A stretch of 64,000 nucleotides of DNA from Botryosphaeria dothidea (GCA_011503125.2 WWBZ02000040.1:372001-436000), one strand, 5' to 3'. Counted from the first letter of the stretch, positions 46,000 to 57,046 are shown. The notes: a model not told the origin generated them from the letters alone. Numbers and translations are program-made.

Positions 46000-47148
46000 A
46001 CGTAGTAAGGCTAGTTCTTATCTACGGCTATAGAATATAGTATATTCTAGAGAGAATTCTAGAGTAGAGAAAAATAACTATCTAGCTACTAAAGAAGATT
46101 TAAAACTAGTATCTACGTACTATCTTAAGAGTATATAAGTTAACTAATATATAAACCTTAGAGTATAAGATAGAGATTTCCCTACTCTTACTATATCTAG
46201 ACGAACTAGTACTAGTCTAGACTATTAGAGCTAAAAATAGCTTAGTCGCGGTAGTAGTAGAGGAAACTTACTAGAGTATTAAATAGATAGCTTAGGCTAC
46301 TCTAAGTACTAAAGACGCTACTAGCTCTATTAGAAAAACCCTACTTAGAAAAAAGATAAACTTACTTCTTAACTACTATCTCTCTATCTACTAAAGTCTC
46401 TTAGAGCGAACGAAGCTATATATAGTATATAGAAATAAGTAGAAGAAGAGATAGATAAAGTCTACTAGCTAGAGAAGATAAGATAAGCTAATAGCCTAAA
46501 GTATATAGTAGAACCTAAAAATTAGATAAATCTATAGCGAACTATCTAAGCTATAGAGTATACTCGCTATCTTACTACGTATAGAGTATATTAGACTAGA
46601 GAACTTTCTCTTAAGGTATAAGATACTAGAATACTTTAGTTCTATCTATCTATACGGCTAGTATAGATAAATTCTAAAATATATTCTTCTCTTCTACTTC
46701 TACTTCTAATAAAGTAGAATATAGATACTCTAAAGAATAGAGACTATAGACTATTACTTTCTTCTCTTAATAAAAAAGAAGATTAAAGTAGTAATAGGCT
46801 AGTTTCTACGCCTAGAACTACTTAGTTAGTTTAGTCTTACTAGAGAACTAATCTAGAAGAATAACTAGAAAGAGAAACTAGGAGAACTACCGGAAATACT
46901 AGAACTTAGATAACTACGAGAATAAGAACTAAAGAAGTAGAGCTAGTAGGCGAATATAGGGCTACTATAATAGCCGCTACTAGTAAGAAGAAAAAATAGA
47001 ACTAGTAGAAATAAATAGATCTAGATAGAAAGAAGAGGTTTTTACTAGGCGATAAGGTTTTCTCTCTCGAGTAAAATAACTATAAATAGCTAGTTCCGTA
47101 TAGACTCGTAAGAGAGCTATATTAGAAAGAAATAAATTTATCTATATT
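46000..47148 (+). mobile_element. 5'-truncated LINE copy D
   Basis: It aligns with the 3' 1.15 kb of copy B throughout. It is more mutated than copies A to C. Several CpG sites have also changed. It ends in a short ATTTATCTATA tail. Confidence 0.82.
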
Positions 47149-47150
47149 CT

Positions 47151-47535
47151 TAATAGATAGATAGATAAATTTATTTCTTTTTAATATAGCTCTTTTATAA
47201 ATTTATATAAGACTAGCTATCTATAGTTATTTTACTTAAGAGAGAAAATCTTTTTATTTAGTAAAAACTCTTTCTTTCTATCTAGATCTATTTATCTCTA
47301 TTAGTTTTATTTTTTCTTCTTATTAATAGTAGCTACTATAGTAGCTCTATATTCGTCTACTAGTTCTATCTTTTTAGTTCTTATTCTCGTAGTTATTTAA
47401 ATCTTAGTATTTCTAGTAGTTCTTCTAGTTTCTCTTTTTAGTTATTCTTTTAGATTAGTTTTCTAGCTAGACTAAATTAACTAAATAGTTCTAGGCGTAG
47501 AAACTAGCCTATTACTACTTTAATCTTCTTCTTTA
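47151..47535 (-). mobile_element. 5'-truncated LINE copy E, tail to tail with copy D
   Basis: The reverse complement matches the last 380 bp of copy D and of the LINE family. Its tail (AATAGATAGATAGATAAATT on the plus strand) faces the tail of copy D, making a long inverted repeat. It is the most decayed LINE copy, with CpG sites also lost. Confidence 0.78.
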
Positions 47536-47904
47536 AATAATTAGTATAATTAGTAGTAGTTATTCTAGGTAATTAAGGTAATTAGAGTAATTAGGGTTCT
47601 TAAAGGGGTTTAGTGCGTTAGGTTAGTAGGTTCGAGTTCGGCCGGTTTAATTAGGCGGGCCGTGCTAGGTTAGCGTATATATTACGTGGGCGGTAAGTCG
47701 TATAAGATCCTAACTTCCCTACTACTATTACTAGACGTATCGTAATAAAAATAGTAAGAAGGGTAGGAAATTAGTAACGGTCTATGTAAGTTGCTTATTT
47801 AAATCGCCTTTTCAAATCGCATTGCTCCGGTCACTTTAACATTATAATATAGAGACATCATCCAAATTCTCGCTATAGAGTAATATACTAGTGCGGCGGA
47901 CATT
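47536..47904. other. Intergenic, right border of the transposon island
   Basis: AT-rich, TA-rich sequence with a GC-richer stretch at 47620-47700 and no gene. Composition returns to normal at about 47780, some 120 bp before the next stop codon. Confidence 0.45.
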
Positions 47905-48898
47905 CTACGTGTAGATGATTCCTCCATCAACCACCAAAGTCTGACCGGTCACATATTCACTGTCTGGGCCGGCCAAGAAGCTCACAGTTTTGCCGACATC
48001 CTCCGGAACGCTTGTCCTGCCGAGTGCGATAAGCTCCTTGGTGTACTTTTTGATGGTGTCACCCTTTTTCGCGCCAGTGGTTTTGCCCAATTCTTCGTCG
48101 ATCAGGTCCCACATGGCAGTACCAACAATGCCCGGTGCGTAAGCATTCACGGTGATCTTGTGGGGCGCCATCTCCATGGCCATAGCTTGCGTGAGGCCGC
48201 GGACGGCCCACTTGGACGCCGAGTAGTGAGACAGCATGGCGAATGGCTTGAATGCGACGATGCTGGACAAGCCGTCAGCAAGCAAATGCACGCCCAAGGA
48301 CATACGTACCTCGCGCAGCCAATGAGCTTCCCCCCCCCTCCCTGCTCGATCATCTGCTTGGCTGCTTCAATGTAGCTATAGAAGACTCCATTGACGTTGA
48401 CCTCAAACATGCGGCGAAAGTCGTGGTCGGTCAGCTTTAGGAGTGGTTTGACTTGGGCGATGCCGGCGTTGGCAACCATGGTGTCCAGCGGGCCGAGCTC
48501 CTTCACTGAAGTGTCGACAATGTTCTTGACATCTGCGCGCTTGGATACATCGCCAACGACGAGGGTGGACTTGCGACCCAAGTCCTTGATTTGAGAGACA
48601 ACTTCCTCGGCCTGACGTTGGTTGTGAGCTATGTCGTTCACGGTGACATCGTATCCATCTTGAGCAAGACGGATCGCAATTGCCTTTCCGCTATTGCTGG
48701 AGTGAGTGGTGAGCTTAGAGAGGATAAAGCGGAGACTGACATTCCCCGTGCGGAGCCCGTGACAATTGCAGTCTTGTGTAGCTGTGGGCTGCTGGCAAAG
48801 GACCGCGAGTATGCCGAGGCAGCCGAGGAGACTTTGGAGAAAGCGGAGAACCTGCTGGAAGCTTCAAGCAGCGTTCTTGGGATGATACGAGCAGACAT
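47905..48898 (-). CDS. Short-chain dehydrogenase, diacetyl/acetoin reductase-like, with presequence
   Basis: Three exons in transcript order, 48898-48741, 48690-48310 and 48262-47905, give 298 residues. The NAD(P)-binding motif TGSARGIG (47-54) is created across the first intron. The catalytic set is Ser180, Tyr193 and Lys197 (HYSASK), with NAG in the usual place. The C-terminal region (TAMWDLIDEELG, ALGRTSVPEDVGKTVSFLAG, TGQTLVVDGG) resembles acetoin/diacetyl reductases, the meso-2,3-butanediol dehydrogenase group. The first 40 residues are basic, Ser/Ala-rich and lack acidic residues apart from one early Glu. They look like a mitochondrial presequence, which bacterial members lack. The substrate is an inference. 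This is the first intact gene right of the transposon island. Confidence 0.83.
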
Positions 48899-49371
48899 GA
48901 TTTTCTGAAGCTATGGGTGAGCTGGGTAGGTCAATTGGCGTGCACCGAGGCAAAGCGGAGTGAGACAGCGTGGAATTGAGGTGCTGTCCGCATGCCAGGT
49001 GGTTTCGTACGACCAGCTCGGGGTTTTGCAGGCCGGCGGACCAGCCGGACGTGCGGAGTCGAAGGCATGAGAAGAAGCATGGCGTTGTGGCACGGTGTGG
49101 GGTAGACGAACGCCGCGCAGATCAGAGCGCAAGGCTAATGGACAGAGCTGGGGGGAAAGTGCGGAGAAGCGTCACGGAAATAGGTAGCGAGGCCTTCGCG
49201 TTGCGTCGTGTGGGAGTGACGCGTCTCGGCTTACCCGATCGGGCCGCGGACGGAACGGCGGCCACAATTTATTATTGCCCCGCGCCAAGGCTGCCCGACG
49301 CACCGTCAGCTGTGTTGACAATTCGCCCGAATCACAAGCCCTCCACCACCACCAGCACCACCACACTCGCC
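48899..49371. promoter_or_regulatory. Divergent promoter region, SDR / ASK1
   Basis: 473 bp between divergent start codons. No specific binding site was recognised, and long frames through it are shadows. Confidence 0.4.
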
Positions 49372-50726
49372 ATGTCGCGCCCAAGCAGCATGATGGCCAC
49401 CAGCAGCGCCATGGCCCAGCGCAATCTCACTCTCACCGAAGAGCTGGAGAAGCTCGAACAGTCAATCACCCTCACCCTCCAAGGTGCGCCGCCTGCGCTT
49501 GTTTTGCATCTTGCGCCCCGCGCTGACCAGCTTCAGAAATCGACCACAACTTCAGTCGCACCCACCGTATCGTCACTGGCAGTATCCTCCCCGTCATCGA
49601 GCAGTATGCGAAACACTCAGAGGCTGTTTGGGAGGGCTCCAAGTTTTGGAAGCAATTCTTCGAAGCCAGTGCCAATGTCTCGTTGTCTGGCTATGAGGAG
49701 CTCTCCGCGCCCGAGGATACCACGATGCAGCCCGACGACACCACCCATGCCTCTACTGCCTATGACGATAGTCCTTCCATCCGCGAAGATACCACATTAC
49801 GCTCCACCGCAGACCGCACCAGCAAGTTCGACGACGATGACGAAGGGCTCGAGGACTCTCTACTCTCATCTCCCTCCATGGCAAAGACACCCCGCAATCC
49901 TCCCAGGTCATCCTTCGCCGACGACTATCCTTCTCCATACGAGGCCTTGAAACGCGAGCTCCAAGGCGACAAGGATGAGGGGGATACCACGATAAAAGAC
50001 GACGCCTCATCAGACACAAGCGGATTGCCCGAAGAAGGCACTGTGATTGGCGCCCCTACAACCCCTGGAAAGGTGTCGCAGTCTACATTGCCCGACATGT
50101 CCATGACACCCGAGTCCTCGCCTTTTGCGCCCGGCACTGCCGACCAGCACACTCGCCATACGCGCCAGGCGTCGAACAACGACCCGCTCCTTCATCGTAT
50201 GCTCGACAAGACCTACCGGATCGCCGCGACACCACACACGGCACAAAAGGTCCGACCAGGTGCATCTACGAGCGCTGCGACTCCCGGTACTGCCAATCGC
50301 ACTCGTCGAAGACTTGCGTTCGACTCATCGCCCATGTCATCCCCTGAGGCGCCCGCACCGCAATTACGCGCCGACATATTCTCGCCCATCAAGACACCCA
50401 GGACACCAGGCGTCAGCGTTTACCAACAGCGCCAGACTCCAGGAAAGAGCGGAGGTGGCACCGCGAGCAAGTTCACGGGTGGTGCTGGTGACTTCATTAC
50501 GTGGGACAGCGACAGCGAGGGCGAAACTGAATTCAGTCCGCCCAAGACAATGCAATTCCACGTCCCACAGAGCCGCCTTACGCAGACACCGGCACGGGAG
50601 GCCAGCAAGAAGATTGTGGAAGATTTGCTGTTAACGGCAGGCGGAGGGGAATTGACGGACTCGAACATGACCGAGGACAGTCCCAGCATTGTGAGGAGGA
50701 ATGTTGAGCTTGATGATAGCTTTTGA
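49372..50726 (+). CDS. ASK1: DASH complex subunit Ask1
   Basis: Exon 1 is 49372-49483 and exon 2 is 49537-50726, giving 433 residues. The conserved Ask1 domain is at about residues 19-80 (LTLTEELEKLEQSITLTLQ, then IDHNFSRTHRIVTGSILP and YAKHSEAVWEGSKFWKQFF). It is assembled across the 53-bp intron. The rest is disordered, Ser/Thr/Pro-rich with many TP and SP dipeptides (TPRNP, TPESSP, SPIKTPRTPG), likely kinase sites. In yeast Ask1 is phosphorylated by Cdk1. The DASH/Dam1 ring couples kinetochores to microtubule ends. The acidic C-terminus has GGELTDSNMTEDSPSIVRRN. Confidence 0.93.
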
Positions 50727-51105
50727 GAGGAACGGCGGAACTGGGGAAGAGACCATTGTTACAACATACTGATACCCGGTAGCTTAAGTGTTTGGTGCTA
50801 GAAGAGTAATAAAAGAATCGCCTGAAAAACATGGAATGGAGAGAGAGAGAGAGAGGAAATGACTTCAAACATTCTCCAATTCTCTTCATTTTTAAGCATA
50901 CAACTGGCGTGGTCTTCTCTATTCGCAAAAATGCAACAAATGATACGACATGTATCAATCCTCCATACCTAAACACTAGTTTGATGCAACACAAAGCCAC
51001 CCGGTAACCTGTCCAACCACTATCCGTCCAATTTCTGGTAGTATTGAGCGCAACGAAGAACCATCCATGAACCCCATGTCTCCTTGAACGCTAAAAGATC
51101 CTATC
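50727..51105. other. Convergent intergenic region, ASK1 / carnitine acetyltransferase
   Basis: 3' flanks of both genes, with a short GA run at 50838-50856. No gene is seen. Confidence 0.4.
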
Positions 51106-53196
51106 TTACAACTTCGCCTTAGGTGCTTCCAGAGTGGGCACCATAAGGTCCCTAATGTCCCCAGCAGCCTCGTTCAGGTAGAAAGACATGCGCTCAGAGC
51201 CCAGGTTCTTGGAGACAACGTTGAACTGAATGCTGTTCTCGTTGATCATGTAGGCAATTCCCCAGCCGTCGTCCACAACCTGGCTCCAGCCGTAACCGTT
51301 GAAGTACTCGGAGCTGAGCTGAGAGCTGGAGATGAACCAGTGAGAGGAGTAAGCGAAGGTGGGATCGGTGTAGATGGAAGGCACATCCTCGCCGTTTTGA
51401 AGGCACTTCTTCAATCCGAACAGGTGACGGTCGACACCCCTTCCGTCGCTGGCATCAGTAATGTACTTGACATGGGTATCGAGAGCTGCGCGGAAGAGCT
51501 CGCGGGACTTCTCATCCGGTACTGACGGGTCGGCCATGGCCGAGCAGAAAGCTACACTCTCATCGGAGACAGTGCGGCACGTCTCAGTACGACCCTGCTG
51601 AAAGCGACGGGTAGCGGCAGATTCATATGTGGGTCTGTTCTTGCCGTAGAACTTGTGGTAAGCCAATTGGATGACCAGCTGCACATAAGCGTCGGGAGAG
51701 CACTTGAACTTCTTGATCAAGCCCTTGCCGTAACCTTGGTATGCTTGCACACGCAGCTCATGCGCACCGATCTGGCCGTCAAAGTGCTTCTGGGCCTCGT
51801 TGATGTCTTCTTGGAGACGAGTGTTCAGCTTGAAGTTCAGCGGGATTGGCTCGGGCAGGTTCGAGCGGGCTGATGGGTCGTCAAAAGGTAGCGCGTTGGT
51901 GGTGATCAGCATGTTGATGTGATCGTTCAAACGGTGAGTCGGGGTGCCATCCATCATGCTGTGCTCTCCCATGAAGCCGGAGGTGCCGTTGTCGTTGACA
52001 ATGAATTGAAGGGGTTTGTCGAACCATCTGTTGGCGCCATCACCATGCCAGTACTGGTGTGCGCGCTCCTCAAGGGTGACAGGAGATGCGTCATCGAGGC
52101 AGACGACAAATGACGCGGACTCAATTGTCTTCAGGACGCCCTCGTTGGAGGGGTGGGCGGCAATGAGGCGCTCACGGACCTGCAATGGTCAGTTGTGTTC
52201 AGCACTCTACAGGCAATTTGACTTACGTCTGTCCACACGTCGCGGTTCTGGCTGGTGTAGAGACCAACAGCCGGTGCTCTCTCGGCCTTTTGGTATATCC
52301 TCTTGAAGGTCTGCTCCAACTCAGCCGTTGTCAGCTGCCTGCCATCGACTTCGTGGTCGACCTTGAAGAACTGATTTTTGCGAATAACGACAATGTGCTT
52401 GCTCTGGGCAGCATCGTATTTTTGAGGGTAATCGGCAGGCTTCGCAGGGATGCGGCAGCAGTTGAACATGTATTCGTAGCTGGACATGGCAATGGGCAGC
52501 TTCTTCATGTACTCCGGCTCCAGCTCCTTGGTGTCAACCAGCCGCTTGAACTCCAGCACGGCCGTGGAAATGGCGGCGGCACGCTTGGCAGGATCCCGAC
52601 GCTTGCGGTCATCACGGTGCGAGTAGAAGTAGCTCACGTACGGCACAACGGGGTCACGGTATGCCAGGTACGCAGCGTCATTCCACCATTCGTAGATCCA
52701 GTTCCTCACGTTCGAATCCTCACGTCTTGCGACGAGGCGCTTCTGCAGAGTCTCTCCGGGGCCGCCTGGCCTAACAAACTCCTCGACGGCCTTCTTTGTG
52801 TTCTCATACTCGGCGGAATTCAACAGAGGGTGTACGGACTTGAGGTAGCGCTTTGCAGTCTCCTCAAGGGTCGGGACGGGAAGACGGGGGAGGGAGTCGT
52901 CGAAGCGGAGCATGCGGCCCTTGCTGATATCTTCCTTATAGCCTGCGCGAGACATGGTGTCAGTACGTGCGATGCGGGATGAGCGAAGGACAGACAACGT
53001 ACCGGCTGGCAAGGAGGACTGTTTCCGGGCGGGAGCCATGGGGAGGAACTAATGCGCGGGGTCAGCGATCGTGCCGTCACACGGCAGCGGGGCGTTCTGC
53101 GGCTCAAACAAGTACCTTGGTGAGGCGTGGTGTCGCGGGCTTGATCTGCTGGCGGAGGGATGCAGAGGCGCGGGACCGGCTCAGTGCATTAAACAT
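51106..53196 (-). CDS. CAT2: Carnitine O-acetyltransferase, mitochondrial/peroxisomal
   Basis: Four exons in transcript order, 53196-53116, 53048-53003, 52942-52227 and 52179-51106, give 638 residues. Exon 1 encodes MFNALSRSRASASLRQQIKP and more, an Arg/Ser-rich presequence without acidic residues, typical for mitochondrial import. A second in-frame ATG at 53039 (MAPARKQSS) in exon 2 would give a 608-residue form without it. The C-terminus is AKL, a peroxisomal PTS1 signal. The catalytic histidine lies in MGEHSMMDGTP (about His354 of the long form). The enzyme moves acetyl groups between CoA and carnitine so that acetyl units can leave peroxisomes and enter mitochondria. Yeast CAT2 and Aspergillus acuJ also serve both organelles, which supports the two-start reading. 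The gene symbol follows yeast. Confidence 0.92.
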
Positions 53197-53695
53197 GCCT
53201 CTCGGACGATAAGGGCGGCGTGGAGGAGGATATGGGATGGAGATGCCGGGATAGAGGCTTGGATGCGAATATTTACCTCTGGGGGTCTACCTCCTCGGTC
53301 GGCGGGAACTGGCAAAGCTGGCAGTTCGGATCAACGAGGTGCTGCAGCGCGGTGCAGCTGGGGCGTCTGCCGAGGTTCACATCGGTTCGTCTCATTGGCC
53401 GAGGCCGGCACGCGTCGCCGTTGCCCAGCCCTCTCCACGGCCCTGGAGCGCTCACTAGACACTTCTATACACGCCGAAGCCGCGGACAGCCTCATGACCA
53501 TAAGCCTCATGAGCATTGGCGTCGCTATCTACTTGCGTCTTCCACAGTCCGGGGCCCCGACATGTGAAAGAGTGACGCAACGCGAGATTTGGCCCGTGCG
53601 CTGCAGCTGATCTGATAAAAAACCAAAAACTCTCGTCAAAGAGGTCAGCCGTCAAAGTACGGCCGTAATGTCGAGCTGCACTCCAGACAATCAAA
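53197..53695. other. Intergenic, upstream of the carnitine acetyltransferase
   Basis: It should contain the promoter of the long transcript and the 3' flank of the NmrA-like gene. Nothing else is recognised. Confidence 0.4.
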
Positions 53696-54628
53696 TCAAG
53701 TGGTTTTGGCTGTTGCAATCTCAATCTGGACCCGTGTCCAGCTCTGGTGCGTGGTGGCCTTCCGTCCGATCAGCCATTCGAGGACGTTTGGGTTACCCTT
53801 GAGGCCGTGGTAGTTGTAGAAGAGTATCATCCGGTGAGCAGCGTCCCTCGCCCGCGGATGAGCCTTTTCAGCGCTGCCGAACAGCAGAGCCAAAAGTGCA
53901 TCTGCTGCTTCTACAACCGTTCTTGTCTCCACCGTGATATTCTTGCCCATTTCCTGACCCACGATATTGATGACCTCGTCGTAAGAGAGGGCGTGAGTTG
54001 AGCACAGCGGATACTGCGCCATATAGTGTTTCTCCCTTTCTCCAACGACCTTTGCCGCCGCCTCGGCCAAGTCCTGCAGAGCAATGAATGAAAAGCGGAT
54101 GCTCGTGTTCCAGTTTGCGCGGTAGACTGGTTCCGACTGTGACAGCAACAAACCCGCTGGGAACATGTCCATGAAGTGAGTAGGCTGCAGGATAGTGTAA
54201 TCCAGGTCAGACTCCATCAGGTATTCCTCAACGTAGCGTTTGCAGTCATGGTTCATCATCTTGCGTAGTTGGGTGTTGAGCACCGACGAATAGACAAAAT
54301 GCTTAAAGGTGCCGTTCTTCGCTTCTTCGATGGCAGCATCAACCATGAAGTAACCAATCTCGGTCTCGTGCGGATGGAAAGAAGGTCCAATGTGGAAGAC
54401 GGTGGCCACGCCGGACATGATACGGCGAGCCTCACCTGGATGCTCCAAGTTTGCTCGAGTCACGTCGGCTTCAGGATACTGCTTCCTCAAGCGATCCTCT
54501 GACGAAGGCGAGTTGACGACCAGGCGGAGACGCTTCCACTTGCCGTAGACGAGCGGGAGGAGATGAGAAGCCTGCTTTCCGGAGGCGCAGGTGATCAGGA
54601 GCAAGTAATTTTCGTGATTGACAGACAT
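53696..54628 (-). CDS. NmrA-like NAD(P)-binding Rossmann protein
   Basis: A single exon of 310 residues starting MSVNHENYLLLITCASGKQA. The frame stays open further upstream to 54871, but that extension (rich in His, Arg and Leu, with no family similarity) is probably leader. The fold is an atypical short-chain dehydrogenase: a glycine motif TCASGKQ near residue 14, HFVYSSVL after the fourth strand and DYTILQPTHFMDMF in the substrate region. These are typical of NmrA/HSCARG-type proteins, some of which are redox sensors binding transcription factors and others isoflavone-reductase-like enzymes. Which applies here cannot be told. Confidence 0.75.
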   Translation of the reverse strand: MSVNHENYLLLITCASGKQASHLLPLVYGKWKRLRLVVNSPSSEDRLRKQYPEADVTRANLEHPGEARRIMSGVATVFHIGPSFHPHETEIGYFMVDAAIEEAKNGTFKHFVYSSVLNTQLRKMMNHDCKRYVEEYLMESDLDYTILQPTHFMDMFPAGLLLSQSEPVYRANWNTSIRFSFIALQDLAEAAAKVVGEREKHYMAQYPLCSTHALSYDEVINIVGQEMGKNITVETRTVVEAADALLALLFGSAEKAHPRARDAAHRMILFYNYHGLKGNPNVLEWLIGRKATTHQSWTRVQIEIATAKTT

Positions 54629-55100
54629 TTTTGGAGCACGAGGAGGATGATTCCAAAGACGGCTCACGACACGGGAGGACAGGCGGTCCCTATGAAGCCA
54701 TTGGCGTGCCGCCTCGAGAGCGGAGTTAAGGACGTCATGACTGTGTGACGGAAGCGGAGTTAGGAACAGATGACGAAGTAATTCCACGCGTGTCCTGTGT
54801 CCGTAAGTCGAGATGTCGCAAGCGAGAGGCTGCACCGCATACGCGCCGTGCACGGCTCTCGCTCGTCGCAAGCGCCAAGGAGTTTGGTCGGGGCGTCTCC
54901 GGGGCTTCGCGAGGGGAGGAGAGGAAGATGTAACCTAGCGGCCGGGCGTCCGAGAGTTGTGCGTGCGGGCCGGGGATCTGGCGCCAAGCTGTTGTGCTCG
55001 CAAGCTTTCCGTGCCAACAGAACTTCCTCACACCCGTCATTCTCCTTCCATCCACCCACACCTCTCTCCATCGCTTTCGCCCACGCCCTCGTCCATCACC
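54629..55100. promoter_or_regulatory. Divergent promoter region, NmrA-like / malate dehydrogenase
   Basis: 472 bp between divergent start codons. CT-rich sequence at 55020-55098 just before the malate dehydrogenase ATG resembles the pyrimidine leader of highly expressed fungal genes. Confidence 0.45.
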
Positions 55101-56445
55101 ATGTTCGCTGCTCGTCAGGTCTTCGGCGCCGCCCAGCGCAGGGCTTTCTCCGTCTCCGCCAGGCAGGTAAGCAAGCTCGAAAATGCTCCGCCGGTGCCGG
55201 CCTTGCGCCCTCGTCCGCGCCGTCGCCAATCCGAGTCCATTGCTGACCTCTGCTGTACAGAACTCCAAGGTCACCGTCCTTGGCGCTGCTGGTGGCATTG
55301 GCCAGCCTCTGTCGCTGCTGCTCAAGCTGAACCCCCGCGTCTCTGAGCTTGCCCTGTACGACATCCGCGGCGGTCCCGGTACGTACCTCGCTCCCTGCTC
55401 GACTTTCAGAAAACGAGCGCATCGCTGACATTCCGTTACAGGTGTCGCCGCCGACGTTAGCCACATCAACACCAAGAGCACCGTAAGTTGCTGCCCCCAT
55501 CTGCGCTGCCATTGAGCTCCCCGCTCACCCACAAGACAGGTCAAGGGATACGATCCCACTCCCACCGGCCTCCGCGAGTGTCTCGAGGGCTCTGAGATCG
55601 TCCTCATCCCCGCTGGTGTCCCCCGCAAGCCTGGCATGACCCGTGACGGTATGAAAAATCATCTCTCCCGCAATCGCCGATCAAGGCCCCGCTGATCGCC
55701 CACAGATCTGTTCAACACCAACGCCTCCATCGTCCGTGACCTCGCCAAGGCCACCGCTGACGCTGCCCCCAACGCCAACGTCCTGATCATCTCCAACCCG
55801 GTACGCCCAATGAACCATGCTTGTGCGTGTCCTTCATACTGAGTAGTTCCCCAGGTTAACTCCACCGTCCCCATCACCGCCGAGGTCTTCAAGTCCAAGG
55901 GTGTCTACAACCCCAAGCGCCTCTTCGGTGTCACCACTCTCGATGTCGTCCGTGCCTCGCGCTTCATCTCCCAGCTGAAGGGCTCTGACCCCGCCAACGA
56001 GAACATCACCGTCATCGGTGGTCACTCTGGTGCCACAATTGTCCCCCTGCTCTCCCAGGCCGGCCACAAGCTCGAGGGCCAGGAGCTTGACGACTACGTC
56101 AGGCGCGTCCAGTTTGGTGGTGACGAGGTTGTCCAGGCTAAGGGTGGCGCTGGTTCCGCCACTCTGTCCATGGCCATGGCCGGTGCCCGCTTCGCTGAGT
56201 CCCTGCTCCGCGCTGCTCAGGGCGAGAAGGGCGTCATTGAGCCCACCTTCGTCGAGAGCCCGCTCTACAAGGACCAGGGCTGCGACTTCTTCGCCTCCAA
56301 CGTCGAGCTCGGCCCCAACGGTGTCGAGAAGATCCACCCCGTCGGCAATGTCACCCCCTACGAGCAGAAGCTCATCGACGTCTGCGTCCAGGACCTCGCC
56401 AAGAACATCAAGAAGGGTGTCGACTTCGCCAAGCAGAACCCTTAA
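55101..56445 (+). CDS. MDH1: Malate dehydrogenase, mitochondrial
   Basis: Six exons: 55101-55166, 55261-55378, 55442-55482, 55540-55648, 55706-55800 and 55855-56445. They give 339 residues. Exon 1 encodes only the presequence [22 protein letters not shown], and the mature protein begins in exon 2. Motifs are the NAD-binding GAAGGIGQ (30-37), [10 protein letters not shown] with substrate-binding arginines, and the catalytic histidine in [10 protein letters not shown] (His200). The enzyme interconverts malate and oxaloacetate in the TCA cycle and redox shuttles. Codon use is strongly biased to C-ending codons, as expected for an abundant enzyme. The symbol follows the yeast mitochondrial isozyme. 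Confidence 0.97.
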
Positions 56446-57046
56446 ATCACGCAGGCTCGGATGGAATGAAAAACTGAGGGTGGCATTAGCGATGTGAAAA
56501 CTGGGTTGACGACTCGTAGGAATCGTAATTAGTTGGGAAAAGAAAGCGTGCGCGTTCGGGGAAAGATTTTTTTTAGCGCCCGTTCTATCTCTTCCGGCTA
56601 TAAAGATTTCTTGCATGTAGATTCCCTTATATCCATGTATCCAGTCTTCTGTTGAGTTGATTCGTTCTTGTGCACGTCGCCGAATCCGCCCATACGTGAT
56701 GTGGCTAGGTCAGTTTCGCCACGCGTAACCCGTCTTTACTAACTGCGACGGTCCCATAGGAGGCTAGAAAAAAAAGCTGTTATAGGGAGTTGATGCATTC
56801 ATCCAGACGTGAATGCCATCGCTTGTCCTCAACACCTGTGTCCAGACAATTGCTTCGACTACCCACATAATAATTATGTTTGTTGGAACCCGCCGCCGCA
56901 TACATACCGTCGGATGCAACACCCATTGAAAGTTCGAGAAATCTGTCTTCATTGAAGGTGCACTAGGTCATTTACTAATGCCATCCCACCGCATGTATCT
57001 TCTTGATCATCCAGTCATATAATGAAAGCAACGCGCAACTTCCTCT
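56446..57046. other. Convergent intergenic region
   Basis: 3' flanks of malate dehydrogenase and of the peptidase gene. A run of eight A residues lies at 56767-56774. No gene is supported. Confidence 0.4.

Noticed and set aside
47630..47700. GGTTCGAGTTC, resembling a tRNA B box
   Set aside because: No matching A box, acceptor stem or cloverleaf could be found around it.
48970..49950. 326-codon plus-strand frame before and over ASK1
   Set aside because: It crosses the ASK1 intron in another frame and shows no domain; the spliced Ask1 model is clearly better.
54629..54871. Longer N-terminus for the NmrA-like protein
   Set aside because: The upstream extension is open but unlike the family and ends at a natural start MSVNHENY.
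54735..55637. Minus-strand 300-codon frame opposite the malate dehydrogenase start
   Set aside because: Antisense of the exons and introns of malate dehydrogenase, without domains.
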